Assembly (NCBI GenBank): GCA_015490455.1 | Contig: WFXU01000038.1 | Location: 1-62,000, forward strand | Source of the DNA: Hyphomicrobiales bacterium | Lineage (GTDB): Bacteria; Pseudomonadota; Alphaproteobacteria; Rhizobiales; Devosiaceae | Direction of reading: 5' to 3' | Length of the DNA: 62,000 nucleotides | In this document: in pieces, positions 40,340-47,686 of the stretch | How the letters are laid out: each line of letters starts with the position of its first letter | Numbering within the stretch: the stretch's first letter is position 1 | Notes under the pieces: model-generated | Databases searched by the model: none | Told to the model about the DNA's origin: nothing | The model's input: the letters and a program-made list of their open reading frames with translations, nothing else | Translations under genes and position numbers: made by a program

Positions 40340-41188
40340 GTGGAAGATAAATATTCGCAGATTCGCAATTTAATTGGCAATGATAAGATAGAGGAAGTTG
40401 GGGAAAGCGGTTTTTTCGCCAATATAATAATGGGTATAAGTATGGGTCTTGGTTTTTATTCCATAATTCCGCTTAATCTTAAGAAAATCCCCCCTCTTTC
40501 CTTAAAAAAAATGGCTCCTACCTTGCCTATTGTAAGCTTAATAATAGGTTTTTTCCCCGCTCTGATTTTATATTTACTCAGCCTTATTGGTTTGCCGCCT
40601 CTTTTGGCTGCCAGTTTGGCTGTTGCTTCTTTTGCATTAATAAGCGGGGCAATGGCCGAAGATGGTCTTGCTGATAGTTTTGATGGGCTTTTTGGTGGCA
40701 AAAATATAGCTGAAAGGTTAGAAATTCTCAAAGATAGTAGGCTTGGAACTTATGGAATTTTAGCGCTGATTATCTATGTTTTAGTAAAAATTTTTGCCCT
40801 TGCCGCTCTTATATCTATTTCTCCGCTTAGTGCTAGTTTTTTATGGCTTGGGGCAACTATAATGGCGCGCTCTGGAGCAATTTTTTTGCCGCTAAAATTG
40901 ACACCGGCCCGCTCACATGGCGTTTCGGCCAATATTGGAAAATTAGATAAATTTTCCTTTTATATAGGTCTCATTTTTGCGCTGTTAATTAGCACAATTT
41001 TGGTTGCACCATTTGGTGGGTTTTTCGCTATTTTTTTAGCAACTATAATTTTAATTATAATTACCATATTTTGGACATGGCTTTCTAACAAATTAATATT
41101 AGGACAAACGGGAGATTTAATCGGAGCGCTGCAAGGACTGCTTGAGATAGGGGCTCTTTGTGTCTTTGTCTTTATTATGAATTTTTAG
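40340..41188 (+). CDS. cobS: Adenosylcobinamide-GDP ribazoletransferase (cobalamin synthase)
   Basis: Membrane enzyme that joins GDP-cobinamide to alpha-ribazole as the last step of cobalamin assembly. The 282-aa protein has the family active-site block AEDGLADSFDGLFGG followed by RLEILKDSRLGTYG, and about six helices. GTG 40340 is chosen over TTG 40337 because AGAGG at 40328 gives 7-nt spacing. A polar ~30-residue N-terminal extension precedes the usual FYSIIPL start. Confidence 0.93.
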   Translation: MEDKYSQIRNLIGNDKIEEVGESGFFANIIMGISMGLGFYSIIPLNLKKIPPLSLKKMAPTLPIVSLIIGFFPALILYLLSLIGLPPLLAASLAVASFALISGAMAEDGLADSFDGLFGGKNIAERLEILKDSRLGTYGILALIIYVLVKIFALAALISISPLSASFLWLGATIMARSGAIFLPLKLTPARSHGVSANIGKLDKFSFYIGLIFALLISTILVAPFGGFFAIFLATIILIIITIFWTWLSNKLILGQTGDLIGALQGLLEIGALCVFVFIMNF

Positions 41189-41195
41189 GTGAATT

Positions 41196-41882
41196 ATGCT
41201 TTTTATTGGTGTTGCATTATTAATTTCCATCGCTTTAGCCCTTATAATTTCGGTCGATGCAGGCTCGCTCATTGGTTTAACTCAAGAGCAGACAGGGCAA
41301 ATTATCGCCCTTATAATGGTTTTGATTTTGGTTGCGGGGGGAGCTTTTTCCAGAAGAATAAAATTATCCGAAATATTAAGAAGCATAATTTTATGGGTGA
41401 TAATTTTTACCATTGCAATTATTGCCTATATTTATCGCGAAGATATTGGAAAATTTGCCGGCCGTATAGCTGGAGAACTTGCTCCTGCCAGCGCAAATAT
41501 TTCTTCTGATGCTGGCGCGGCAGCATTTCATCGCTCTTTAGATGGCTCTTTTAAGCTCAATGTAAGGATTAATAATGTCAGGGTAAAAATGATTTTTGAT
41601 ACTGGTGCCAGCCTTGTGGTGCTCAATCACGAAGATGCTGTCAGGGTTGGGTTAAATTTGGGCAATCTTAAATATAATGTGCGAGTGCAAACCGCCAACG
41701 GCATTACTAAAGCAGCCAGCGTTGTTTTAGAAAAAATTACAGTCGGTAATATTGAAAGAAATAATATTCGCGCCTTTGTGGCACAGGATGATTTACTGGA
41801 AACCTCGCTGTTAGGAATGAGTTTTCTAGAAACTTTAAGCGGATATTCTGTTAAAAATGATGTGTTGGAGCTGATAAATTAA
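41196..41882 (+). CDS. Membrane-anchored retropepsin-like aspartic protease (TIGR02281 type)
   Basis: A 228-aa protein with two or three N-terminal membrane helices (3-20, 36-52, 63-80) and a periplasmic retropepsin-like domain from about 110: the catalytic motif is FDTGAS (residues 136-141), with the flap-like region TANGITKAA and the closing LLGMSFLETLSGY. One DTGA motif per chain implies action as a dimer. It begins 7 bp after cobS. Another reading frame over 41189-41509 is a shadow. Its target is unknown. Confidence 0.88.
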   Translation: MLFIGVALLISIALALIISVDAGSLIGLTQEQTGQIIALIMVLILVAGGAFSRRIKLSEILRSIILWVIIFTIAIIAYIYREDIGKFAGRIAGELAPASANISSDAGAAAFHRSLDGSFKLNVRINNVRVKMIFDTGASLVVLNHEDAVRVGLNLGNLKYNVRVQTANGITKAASVVLEKITVGNIERNNIRAFVAQDDLLETSLLGMSFLETLSGYSVKNDVLELIN

Positions 41883-41949
41883 TTTTTTACTGGTCAAATT
41901 AGAATAATAGTTTATATTAGAATTAACTAATATAATTTGGAGATGATAA

Positions 41950-42333
41950 ATGAGCTATTCATTTGATAAACAAGTTGACCTTTCATTTGACGAGGCAATT
42001 GAAAAAGTAACAGCGGCGCTAGCCGAAGAGGGATTTGGGGTGCTCACTACTATTGACGTTAAAGCAACCTTAAAGAAAAAGATAGATGTTGATTTTCGCC
42101 CCTATATTATTCTTGGAGCCTGTAATCCTGCCTTTGCGCATAAGGCGCTATTGGCTGAGCCAAATATTGGCACTATGCTGCCATGCAATGTTATTGTGCA
42201 GGAGGAAAATGGCAAAGTTTTGGTTAGTGCGGTAGATCCTATGGCTTCCATGCAGGCAATTAGGAATGAACAGCTTGCAGCAATTGCCGGTGAGGTGCGT
42301 GAGAAATTACAACGGGTTATAGAAAAATTATAG
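41950..42333 (+). CDS. DUF302 protein
   Basis: Small cytosolic protein of 127 aa matching DUF302: FDEAIEKVTAALAEEGFGVL, IDVKATLKKK, the central ILGACNPAFAHKALLAEP and the LPCNVIVQE strand. The single Cys in GACNP is conserved in the family as I know it. A TTGGAGATGATAA leader gives a fair ribosome-binding site. Function is not established; family members have been linked to metal or sulfur handling. Confidence 0.87.
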   Translation: MSYSFDKQVDLSFDEAIEKVTAALAEEGFGVLTTIDVKATLKKKIDVDFRPYIILGACNPAFAHKALLAEPNIGTMLPCNVIVQEENGKVLVSAVDPMASMQAIRNEQLAAIAGEVREKLQRVIEKL

Positions 42334-42424
42334 GCTATTTTGCTCTGCTTCTAGCGGGTAGGGGGTTCATCAGCACTTTACCCCGACTGGGGCAGGGCTG
42401 CTCGGTTGATATGAGTAGTTTATA

Positions 42425-42690
42425 AATAGTCCTCCGTGAAGAATTTTTATTATATTGATATTTTTCGATATTTTGCTCTTATCGGGCATTTAATATTGCC
42501 AGATTTTACCTCTCCATATGCAGTTTTTTTGTAATTTTGATGGATATTTTTGCAATTTCCGCCCTCTGCCTCTCGTCCTCGCCCTTACCCTTACCCTTAC
42601 CCTTACCCTTACCCTAGCCCCCGCTCTCATCATTCCCAATATTTGAATCATAATTATAGCGTTTCAAAGTTCTTTGTTTTGCAAAGTGGA
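42425..42690 (+). repeat. Long inverted repeat, left arm
   Basis: The reverse complement matches 43231-43515 at roughly 80% by eye. Matching blocks include CCGTGAAGAATTTTTATTAT, GGGCATTTAATATTGCCAGA, TTTCCGCC, CTCTGCCTCTCGTCCTC and CAAAGTTCTTTGTTTT. The outer end carries the CTTCACGG end motif. The arm contains a heptad tract and the CCCTTA tandem that its partner lacks. Confidence 0.85.
42582..42616 (+). repeat. Telomere-like hexanucleotide tandem (CCCTTA)n
   Basis: Five perfect CCCTTA units (42582-42611) and a partial CCCTA follow a degenerate pyrimidine heptad run. The minus strand reads GGGTAAGGGTAAGGGTAAGG, a good intramolecular G-quadruplex pattern. The paired right arm has no such tract, so it expanded after the arms separated. 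Confidence 0.95.
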
Positions 42691-42790
42691 AATAATATTT
42701 TATTCCGGTAAGTTAAGTTATTTAATTGTAGAGGATAGGTCTTGGAGGGGTGTAGGGTATGGTTTTGGGGAGTAATTTTGTGGAACTAAT

Positions 42791-42970
42791 TGTGGGGCGT
42801 GGACTTTTGAATTTATGCTGGGGTTAAACATTGTGCCATGTTGAGCAAAGCCAAAGTTTTTGTTGTAATTGATGTTAGTAACCGCCCGCCATACACACTA
42901 TCCTTTTTCTTCACAAATTAAATTTCTGATTTCCAACTTCTGAGCGATAAATCTTCACGGAGGACTAACA
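42791..42970 (+). repeat. Dispersed direct repeat, copy B
   Basis: Same-strand match to 55-230, starting TGTGGGG and ending GAGCGATAAATCTTCACGG. Insertions of a few bases relative to copy A occur around 42890-42900. It lies inside the long inverted repeat. Confidence 0.82.
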
Positions 42971-42979
42971 TATTATTTT

Positions 42980-43035
42980 AACCAAAGATCTCAACTAAAC
43001 TATTTTTTTAACCGAAGACCACAACGAAACTATTT
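42980..43035 (+). repeat. Two imperfect 26-bp units in tandem
   Basis: Units at 42980-43005 and 43010-43035 share AACC-AAGA-C-CAAC-AAACTATTT, differing at about four positions. CTAACATATT also occurs on both sides (near 42965 and 43044), which suggests local duplication. Confidence 0.7.
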
Positions 43036-43070
43036 CACTGTTGCTAACATATTGTTTTCATTCCACATTC

Positions 43071-43100
43071 GCCGTACCGTACCGTACGGTACGGTTCGGC
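43071..43100. repeat. 30-bp near-perfect palindrome of CCGTA units
   Basis: The left half reads GCCGTACCGTACCGT and the right half ACGGTACGGTTCGGC; only one mirrored pair of bases breaks the symmetry. It has no loop, so it suits a dimeric DNA-binding protein or a cruciform better than an RNA terminator. It is GC-rich in an AT-rich setting. Confidence 0.9.
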
Positions 43101-43157
43101 AATTATTACTATATTTCAATTGGTTAGCAGTGGGTGTGTTGTCTTAGGTAAGGGGCA

Positions 43158-43200
43158 GGACTCAAAAATCAAAGGTCGGAAGGTGGAAATCGGGGGGCAG
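43158..43200 (-). repeat. Pyrimidine heptad tract on the minus strand
   Basis: Read on the minus strand, four 7-bp units follow in register: ATTTCCA, CCTTCCG, ACCTTTG, ATTTTTG. They belong to the same heptad family as the tract at 55829-55891. Confidence 0.7.
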
Positions 43201-43230
43201 AATCTGCAAAGAAATCGGAATAGATATATA

Positions 43231-43515
43231 TTTTTACTTTGTAAAACAAAGAACTTTGAAACTCTATGATTATAATTCAAATATTGAGAATGGTGAGAGC
43301 GGGACTAGAGCAAGGGCTGGGATATGGGCAAGAGAAAGGGTGAGGACGAGAGGCAGAAGGCGGAAATCAGAAATCAGAAACAGCAAAAATATTCATATTC
43401 AAATTGCAAGAAAACCACATAAGGGGAGGTAAAATCTGGCAATATTAAATGCCCGACAAGAGCAAAATATCAAGAAATATCAATATAATAAAAATTCTTC
43501 ACGGACAACTTTATA
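43231..43515 (-). repeat. Long inverted repeat, right arm
   Basis: Reverse-complement partner of 42425-42690. It carries five clean heptads (minus strand GTTTCTG, ATTTCTG, ATTTCCG, CCTTCTG, CCTCTCG) at about 43347-43382, and ends outward in CTTCACGGACAACT followed by TTATAAATATATT, similar to the end of the window-start repeat. Confidence 0.85.
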
Positions 43516-43546
43516 AATATATTAATAAGGCATGGTTAGTCTATCT

Positions 43547-44332
43547 TTAGAAAAATTCTCCAATTATTGGCACATGGTCTGATGGTCTTTCATATGAGCG
43601 CGGTGCTTTATCAATTCTGGCAGATGTTAGAGCATCACAAGCCAATGGGCTGGCCAATATATGGTCTATTCTCAATCCGTTATTTTTTTTCCATGCCCCT
43701 TTTTGAAAGTCCCAAAAACTGTAGATCACTTCATCGCTGACAAGGCGCAAGCAATCTCTTAGGCCGATATTTAGGAGAGTGCGAAATTTTGCCAAACTTT
43801 CTTCTCTATATAGCGCATCTCCCCACCACTCTTTGGGATCATATACGTCAATTGGTGCAGGGATAATATTAAAATCGCCGAGTAAAATAAATGGTTCCTC
43901 ATATGTTAAACGTTCTTTTGCAAAATCAATGAGCCTGTCCATCCATGCTAATTTATAGGGAAACTTATCACTATTAACCGGATTACCATTGGGAAGATAA
44001 ATATTACAAACTCTGATAACAGTTTTATCAATGGAGAAAACTCCTTCAATCAGTCTAGCTTGTTCTTCCTTTTCGCCTTCTTTGATTAGTCCTAGCCCTT
44101 TGCTGGTTTCGCTAAAGGGGATTTTGGATAAAAGCGCAACTCCATTAAAAGATTTTTGCCCATTGACCTTAATATTATAGCCAAGATCTTCAAATTCCAT
44201 ATATGGGAAACTTTCAGAAAGACATTTAATCTCTTGTAAAGCGACAATATCGGGATTGTTTTTTTTGATCCAGTCAAGCACGAGGGGTAGGCGCGCCTTT
44301 ATCCCATTTACATTCCAGGATATTATCTTCAT
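43547..44332 (-). CDS. xthA: Exodeoxyribonuclease III
   Basis: AP endonuclease/3'-exonuclease for base-excision repair. The 261-aa protein shows the family motifs MKIISWNVNGIKARL, LQEIK with the metal Glu, ICNIYLPNG-type strand VCNIYLPNGNP, LLGDFNIIP, IDHILASP and the closing SDHVPIIGEF with catalytic His. It is complete and stands alone, with repeat DNA on its 3' side. Confidence 0.95.
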   Translation of the reverse strand: MKIISWNVNGIKARLPLVLDWIKKNNPDIVALQEIKCLSESFPYMEFEDLGYNIKVNGQKSFNGVALLSKIPFSETSKGLGLIKEGEKEEQARLIEGVFSIDKTVIRVCNIYLPNGNPVNSDKFPYKLAWMDRLIDFAKERLTYEEPFILLGDFNIIPAPIDVYDPKEWWGDALYREESLAKFRTLLNIGLRDCLRLVSDEVIYSFWDFQKGAWKKNNGLRIDHILASPLACDALTSARIDKAPRSYERPSDHVPIIGEFF

Positions 44333-44708
44333 TTTAATTCCATTTATGTTGCTGCGATTCTATTTCAGCATAGTTTAGTATTATAAATTTTTACAATATT
44401 ATTTTAACTATTTTAATCAGGAGAAATGCACCATTTATAGCATTAACTATATGGGCAGGGGAAAAGATAATTATGAACTAGCACTAGCGGCGTGAGCGCT
44501 CAAAATAGCCCGCAATACAGGAACTATCAATGCCTGATGCTTATTATTTGGAGCATAGGGTCTATTGCCCGCTACAGGACGGGATGCTGGGTTGCGTATC
44601 AAGTGCAAAATGATTTCGGGAGGTGAGATAATAGGCAAATTTAATGGATGGTTGTAGAGAATTTATCGGATAGATTATAATCCTCACTCAACCTTAGCTG
44701 CATTTGGT
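44333..44708. other. Intergenic region, no gene recognised
   Basis: Between xthA (minus) and the tandem repeat. It is AT-rich to about 44450; 44455-44620 is more GC-balanced with segments such as TAGCGGCGTGAGCGCTCAA and GCCCGCTACAGGACGGGATG that could fold locally. I see no reading frame with family similarity and no known RNA that I can identify. A small RNA cannot be ruled out. Confidence 0.5.
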
Positions 44709-44822
44709 ATTTTTTGCACCCACTCTTGGCGCATCCATTCTTTGTGCGCCTATTCTTCCTATCCTCAGTGTTCCTAGCTACACTATGCCCATCCTCTGTG
44801 CGCCCGGCCTTAGTGCGTCCAT
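44709..44822 (-). repeat. Degenerate 15-bp tandem repeat overlapping the NDUFS4-like gene end
   Basis: On the minus strand eight units run in register, consensus about ATRGRYGCACNRAGR: ATGGACGCACTAAGG, CCGGGCGCACAGAGG, ATGGGCATAGTGTAG, CTAGGAACACTGAGG, a 9-bp unit ATAGGAAGA, ATAGGCGCACAAAGA, ATGGATGCGCCAAGA, GTGGGTGCAAAAAAT. The first unit contains the last codons and stop of the gene (Trp-Thr-His-stop), so the array apparently grew from the gene's 3' end. Confidence 0.85.
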
Positions 44823-45112
44823 GGTGTTTTTCTGGTAGCAAGAAAATTATCAGAATAAGAAACCTGCTTTGGAGTTGGCTCATGTGCCATTTCAACAACA
44901 TAATCAATATTATGTTTTTCGGCGTAGGCTTTGGCCGCATCAAGAGTTTTAAATTTCAGACGAATTTGCGATTGCATATCAGAAGTAGAATTATAGCCCA
45001 TTAAAGGTTCAATCTGACATTTTTCTGTTGGCTCAAAACATAAAATCCAAACTAAACCAGCCCCTGCTGACTGCATCGGATTAGGACAGGGACGATAAAT
45101 TCGCGCACCCAT
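44810..45112 (-). CDS. NDUFS4-like complex I accessory subunit
   Basis: Homologue of the mitochondrial 18-kDa complex I subunit, found in alphaproteobacteria as the ETC complex I conserved-region family. The 100-aa protein has the start ARIYRPCPNPMQSAGAG, the core EPLMGYNSTSDMQSQIRLKF, DAAKAYAEKHNIDY and the invariant end YSDNF plus PWTH. An AGGAGA ribosome-binding site precedes ATG 45112. It should sit on the NADH-dehydrogenase arm at the membrane. The complex I core genes are not in this window. Confidence 0.92.
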   Translation of the reverse strand: MGARIYRPCPNPMQSAGAGLVWILCFEPTEKCQIEPLMGYNSTSDMQSQIRLKFKTLDAAKAYAEKHNIDYVVEMAHEPTPKQVSYSDNFLATRKTPWTH

Positions 45113-45261
45113 TAGCTTCTCCTAATTATTATCATAGTTAGCAATATTAGCTTTCTAATCTGACGGCAACCTTGCAAACTATCTAATATCACCATTTATA
45201 CTATTATACTGGCATATGCCTATAAGTTATAAATATACCCAACAATATTGCGTTCGCATAT

Positions 45262-45339
45262 ATTCAAAAAATAGCCTCCGACAAACAGTCCCCTAATTAT
45301 TCAAGTTATTCAAAAAATAGCTTCAACAAACAATTCTCC
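45262..45339 (+). repeat. Short direct repeat upstream of tRNA-Pro
   Basis: ATTCAAAAAATAGCCTCCGA with ACAAACAGTCCCC, and ATTCAAAAAATAGCTTCAAC with AAACAATTCTCC, form two related ~31-bp units starting at 45262 and 45308. They lie 3' of the tRNA on its strand. Significance is unknown. Confidence 0.6.
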
Positions 45340-45349
45340 ACCGCTTGAA

Positions 45350-45426
45350 TGGTCGGGGCAGCAGGATTCGAACATGCGACCCCTGGTTCCCAAAACCAGT
45401 GCTCTACCAGACTGAGCTATACCCCG
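45350..45426 (-). tRNA. tRNA-Pro (anticodon UGG)
   Basis: The minus strand folds as a complete cloverleaf of 77 nt including CCA: acceptor CGGGGTA/TGCCCCG, anticodon stem CTGGT/ACCAG around the loop TTTGGGA (anticodon TGG), and T-arm loop GTTCGAATC. The CCA end is encoded (45350-45352). It reads all or most proline codons by wobble. Confidence 0.97.
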
Positions 45427-45580
45427 AATCTAATCAAACTCCAAGCCGTGAATTACAAAGCATATATTATATAGAACAAGCATGAGTTACACAAGAAAAT
45501 GAATAAAGACAAGAGTAAAATGATAAAATATTATAACTATATTATTTGACCTTAATGATAAAATATTGCACTCATGAAAA

Positions 45581-46282
45581 ATGGAAAATTCAGAAAATAT
45601 TTGGCCATTTAGGGTTAATAAAAATAATTATATTTATTTTTGGCTGGCCTGCCTATTTATAATGGTGGTCTTATTTATGTTTGATTCTGCAGCTACTATT
45701 TTGGTTGCGGATTTGCCAGCTATTTTGCGAGCTCCCTTTTTTTATATTACGCGTTTGGGAAATTCTGATTGGATTTTAATTCCTTCATTGTTGGGCGCTA
45801 TTATTGGCTTTGTTGTAGTGAAGTGGAATTTATTTGAAAAATTAAAATATAAAGCCCATTTATTATTTACCTATTGTGGCTTTATTTTTGTTTCGGTTGC
45901 TGGAACAGGAATAGTTGCAAATTTAATTAAACGGGCACTGGGGCGCTCAAGGCCTGTTAATTTTGAAGAGGATGGAATTTTTTATTTCCAACCATTTAGC
46001 GATTGGACTTATCAGTCTTTTCCTTCGGGTGATACAACAACTATTTTTGCTTTTGCCAGCGCGCTAACATTTATTTTCCCCAAATATAAATATTTATTCT
46101 TTTTGGTTGCCATTTTTGTGGGGCTTTCGCGCATTATGGTTGGTGTGCACTTTCCAACGGATGTTTTTGGTGGTATTTTACTTGGCACTTTTGGGGCATA
46201 TTTTGTGCGTAATATTTTTGTCAGAAAAAACTGGATTAACCTACCGCTCACAAGAGAAATAATTACAAATCAAATAAAGTGA
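45581..46282 (+). CDS. PAP2-family membrane phosphatase
   Basis: Integral membrane phosphatase of 233 aa with about six helices. The three PAP2 motifs are visible: KRALGRSRP (117-125), PSGD (148-151) and SRIMVGVHFPTD (183-194). Motif 2 normally reads PSGH, and the His donates a proton; here it is Asp151. The other catalytic residues (Arg184, His190, Asp194) are kept. Substrates in the family include undecaprenyl-PP, lipid A phosphates and phosphatidate; none can be chosen from sequence. Confidence 0.87.
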   Translation: MENSENIWPFRVNKNNYIYFWLACLFIMVVLFMFDSAATILVADLPAILRAPFFYITRLGNSDWILIPSLLGAIIGFVVVKWNLFEKLKYKAHLLFTYCGFIFVSVAGTGIVANLIKRALGRSRPVNFEEDGIFYFQPFSDWTYQSFPSGDTTTIFAFASALTFIFPKYKYLFFLVAIFVGLSRIMVGVHFPTDVFGGILLGTFGAYFVRNIFVRKNWINLPLTREIITNQIK

Positions 46283-46287
46283 GAAAT

Positions 46288-47469
46288 CTATAAATCAGCC
46301 GCATATCTTTTCAGTCCAGCTTCTAAATCTGCTTTTAGATCATCAATATCCTCTAATCCAACATGTATACGCAATAATTGTCCCTTTTCTTTCCATTTTT
46401 GTGCGATTCTGATTTTTTCCGGCCAGGCAGGCATAACTAGGCTTTCATATCCGCCCCAAGAAAAACCCAAGCCAAAAAGTTGCAAATTATCAATAAGGCT
46501 AGCCAGAGCCTTTTTTGCTGCAGGTTGTAAAATAATTGAAAAAACCGAACCGGATCCGGAAAAGTCGCGCTTAAATATTTTATGGTCGGGGTGAGAGGGT
46601 AGGGCGGGGTGCAAAACTCTTTTTACCAAATTTTGTTTTTCCAGCCATGATGCCAATTTAATTGCTCCCTTCATTTGCGCTTGCAAGCGGATGGGTAGAG
46701 TGCGCAATCCTCTTGCGATTAGGTAGGCATCATCGGGAGATAAGCATAACCCACTAAGTTGATGAGTTTTTTTAAGTTGGCTCCAATGGCTTTTATTTGC
46801 CGAAATTGTTCCCGCCATCACATCGGAATGGCCGGCAAACATTTTGGTTGCGGCATGGACGACAATATCTGCTCCTAGTAAAAGTGGCCTATAATATAGT
46901 GGAGTAGCCCAGCTATTATCTATTATGACTGAAATATTATGTTTTTTTGCAATTTTTGCAATTAATGGTAAATTTTGCACTTCAAAAGTTAGAGAGCCAG
47001 GACTTTCAAGAAAAATTGTAGAGGTTTTTTCTGTGATAAGTTCTGCAATTTCTTCTCCTATATTGGGGTTAAAATAGATGGTTTTAACACCGAATTTGGC
47101 TAATAAATTATCACATAATTTGCGTGTTGGCTCATAAACAGAATCTGAAACTAAAATTTCATCACCCATTTTTGTGCAGCTAAAAATAGCGCTTGTAATA
47201 GCAGATAGACCTGAAGGGGCAAGCACGGTTCCCGCTGCTTTTTCTAGTTTTGTGATTATTTTTTCAACAGATTCGCAGCTTGGATTACCCATTCGGCCAT
47301 AGCTATATTCCTGATCTAAATTTTCAAATTTTTTAAGATTGTCAAATAAAATTGTGGAGCCGCGCGTAATTGGAACATTTACAAGGCCAAAATATTTTTG
47401 CGGATCTCTGCCAATATGGGATAGGATAGTTTGGTATGATCGAGTTTTATTTTTGTTTTTTCTCTTCAT
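46288..47469 (-). CDS. metC: Cystathionine beta-lyase
   Basis: PLP enzyme that cleaves cystathionine to homocysteine, pyruvate and ammonia in methionine synthesis. Family features in 393 aa: PITRGSTILFD, YGRMGNPSCESVE, the PLP-aspartate strand VIIDNSWATPLYYRPL, the Schiff-base Lys in HAATKMFAGHSD, and C-terminal GFSWGGYESL. The GFSWGGYESL form favours MetC over cystathionine gamma-synthase. It is divergent from aapJ, as in rhizobial genomes. Confidence 0.93.
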   Translation of the reverse strand: MKRKNKNKTRSYQTILSHIGRDPQKYFGLVNVPITRGSTILFDNLKKFENLDQEYSYGRMGNPSCESVEKIITKLEKAAGTVLAPSGLSAITSAIFSCTKMGDEILVSDSVYEPTRKLCDNLLAKFGVKTIYFNPNIGEEIAELITEKTSTIFLESPGSLTFEVQNLPLIAKIAKKHNISVIIDNSWATPLYYRPLLLGADIVVHAATKMFAGHSDVMAGTISANKSHWSQLKKTHQLSGLCLSPDDAYLIARGLRTLPIRLQAQMKGAIKLASWLEKQNLVKRVLHPALPSHPDHKIFKRDFSGSGSVFSIILQPAAKKALASLIDNLQLFGLGFSWGGYESLVMPAWPEKIRIAQKWKEKGQLLRIHVGLEDIDDLKADLEAGLKRYAADL

Positions 47470-47686
47470 TTTAGTTTTTCACTGTTCAAATTTTGGATAT
47501 TTTACAAAAAAACGACACTAAATTGCGTATATTTACAATAAATAGAAAACAAGTCTTGACGATTGCTCTATTTTTATTGTTGTTTACACTTTATCATTGT
47601 CGCAATTTTGCGTAGTGATGTCGAGTGTAGATGCAGATCATTCTTTATGTATTCTACATTGGGTTTAACAGGGATAGGAAATTAAT

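Larger units (their letters stand above)
42334..43546. other. 1.2-kb gene-free repeat block
   Basis: No plausible coding sequence is seen on either strand. The block holds, in order: a G/C-rich stem (CCCC-GACT-GGGG at 42381-42392), the left arm of a long inverted repeat, a CCCTTA tract, a copy of the window-start repeat, a 26-bp duplication, a 30-bp palindrome, a pyrimidine heptad tract, and the right arm. It separates DUF302 from xthA. Repeat components are listed separately. Confidence 0.85.

Noticed and set aside
41189-41509. 106-codon open frame on the + strand
   Set aside because: It overlaps the aspartic protease gene in another frame and its product has no recognisable domain.
42381-42392. 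CCCC-GACT-GGGG as a terminator after DUF302
   Set aside because: Only a 4-bp stem and no following T-run; too weak to call.
42340-42395. CTGATGA on the minus strand near a GAA, reminiscent of a hammerhead ribozyme core
   Set aside because: The segments that should form stem II cannot pair, so the core is a chance match.
44641-44943. 100-codon minus-strand frame rich in Arg, Thr and Lys
   Set aside because: It is the antisense-frame reading of the 15-bp tandem repeat and the NDUFS4-like gene in the wrong register.
47556-47590. TTGACG upstream of aapJ as a -35 element with TACACT as -10
   Set aside because: The spacer is 23 bp, far from the usual 16-18, so no promoter is claimed.
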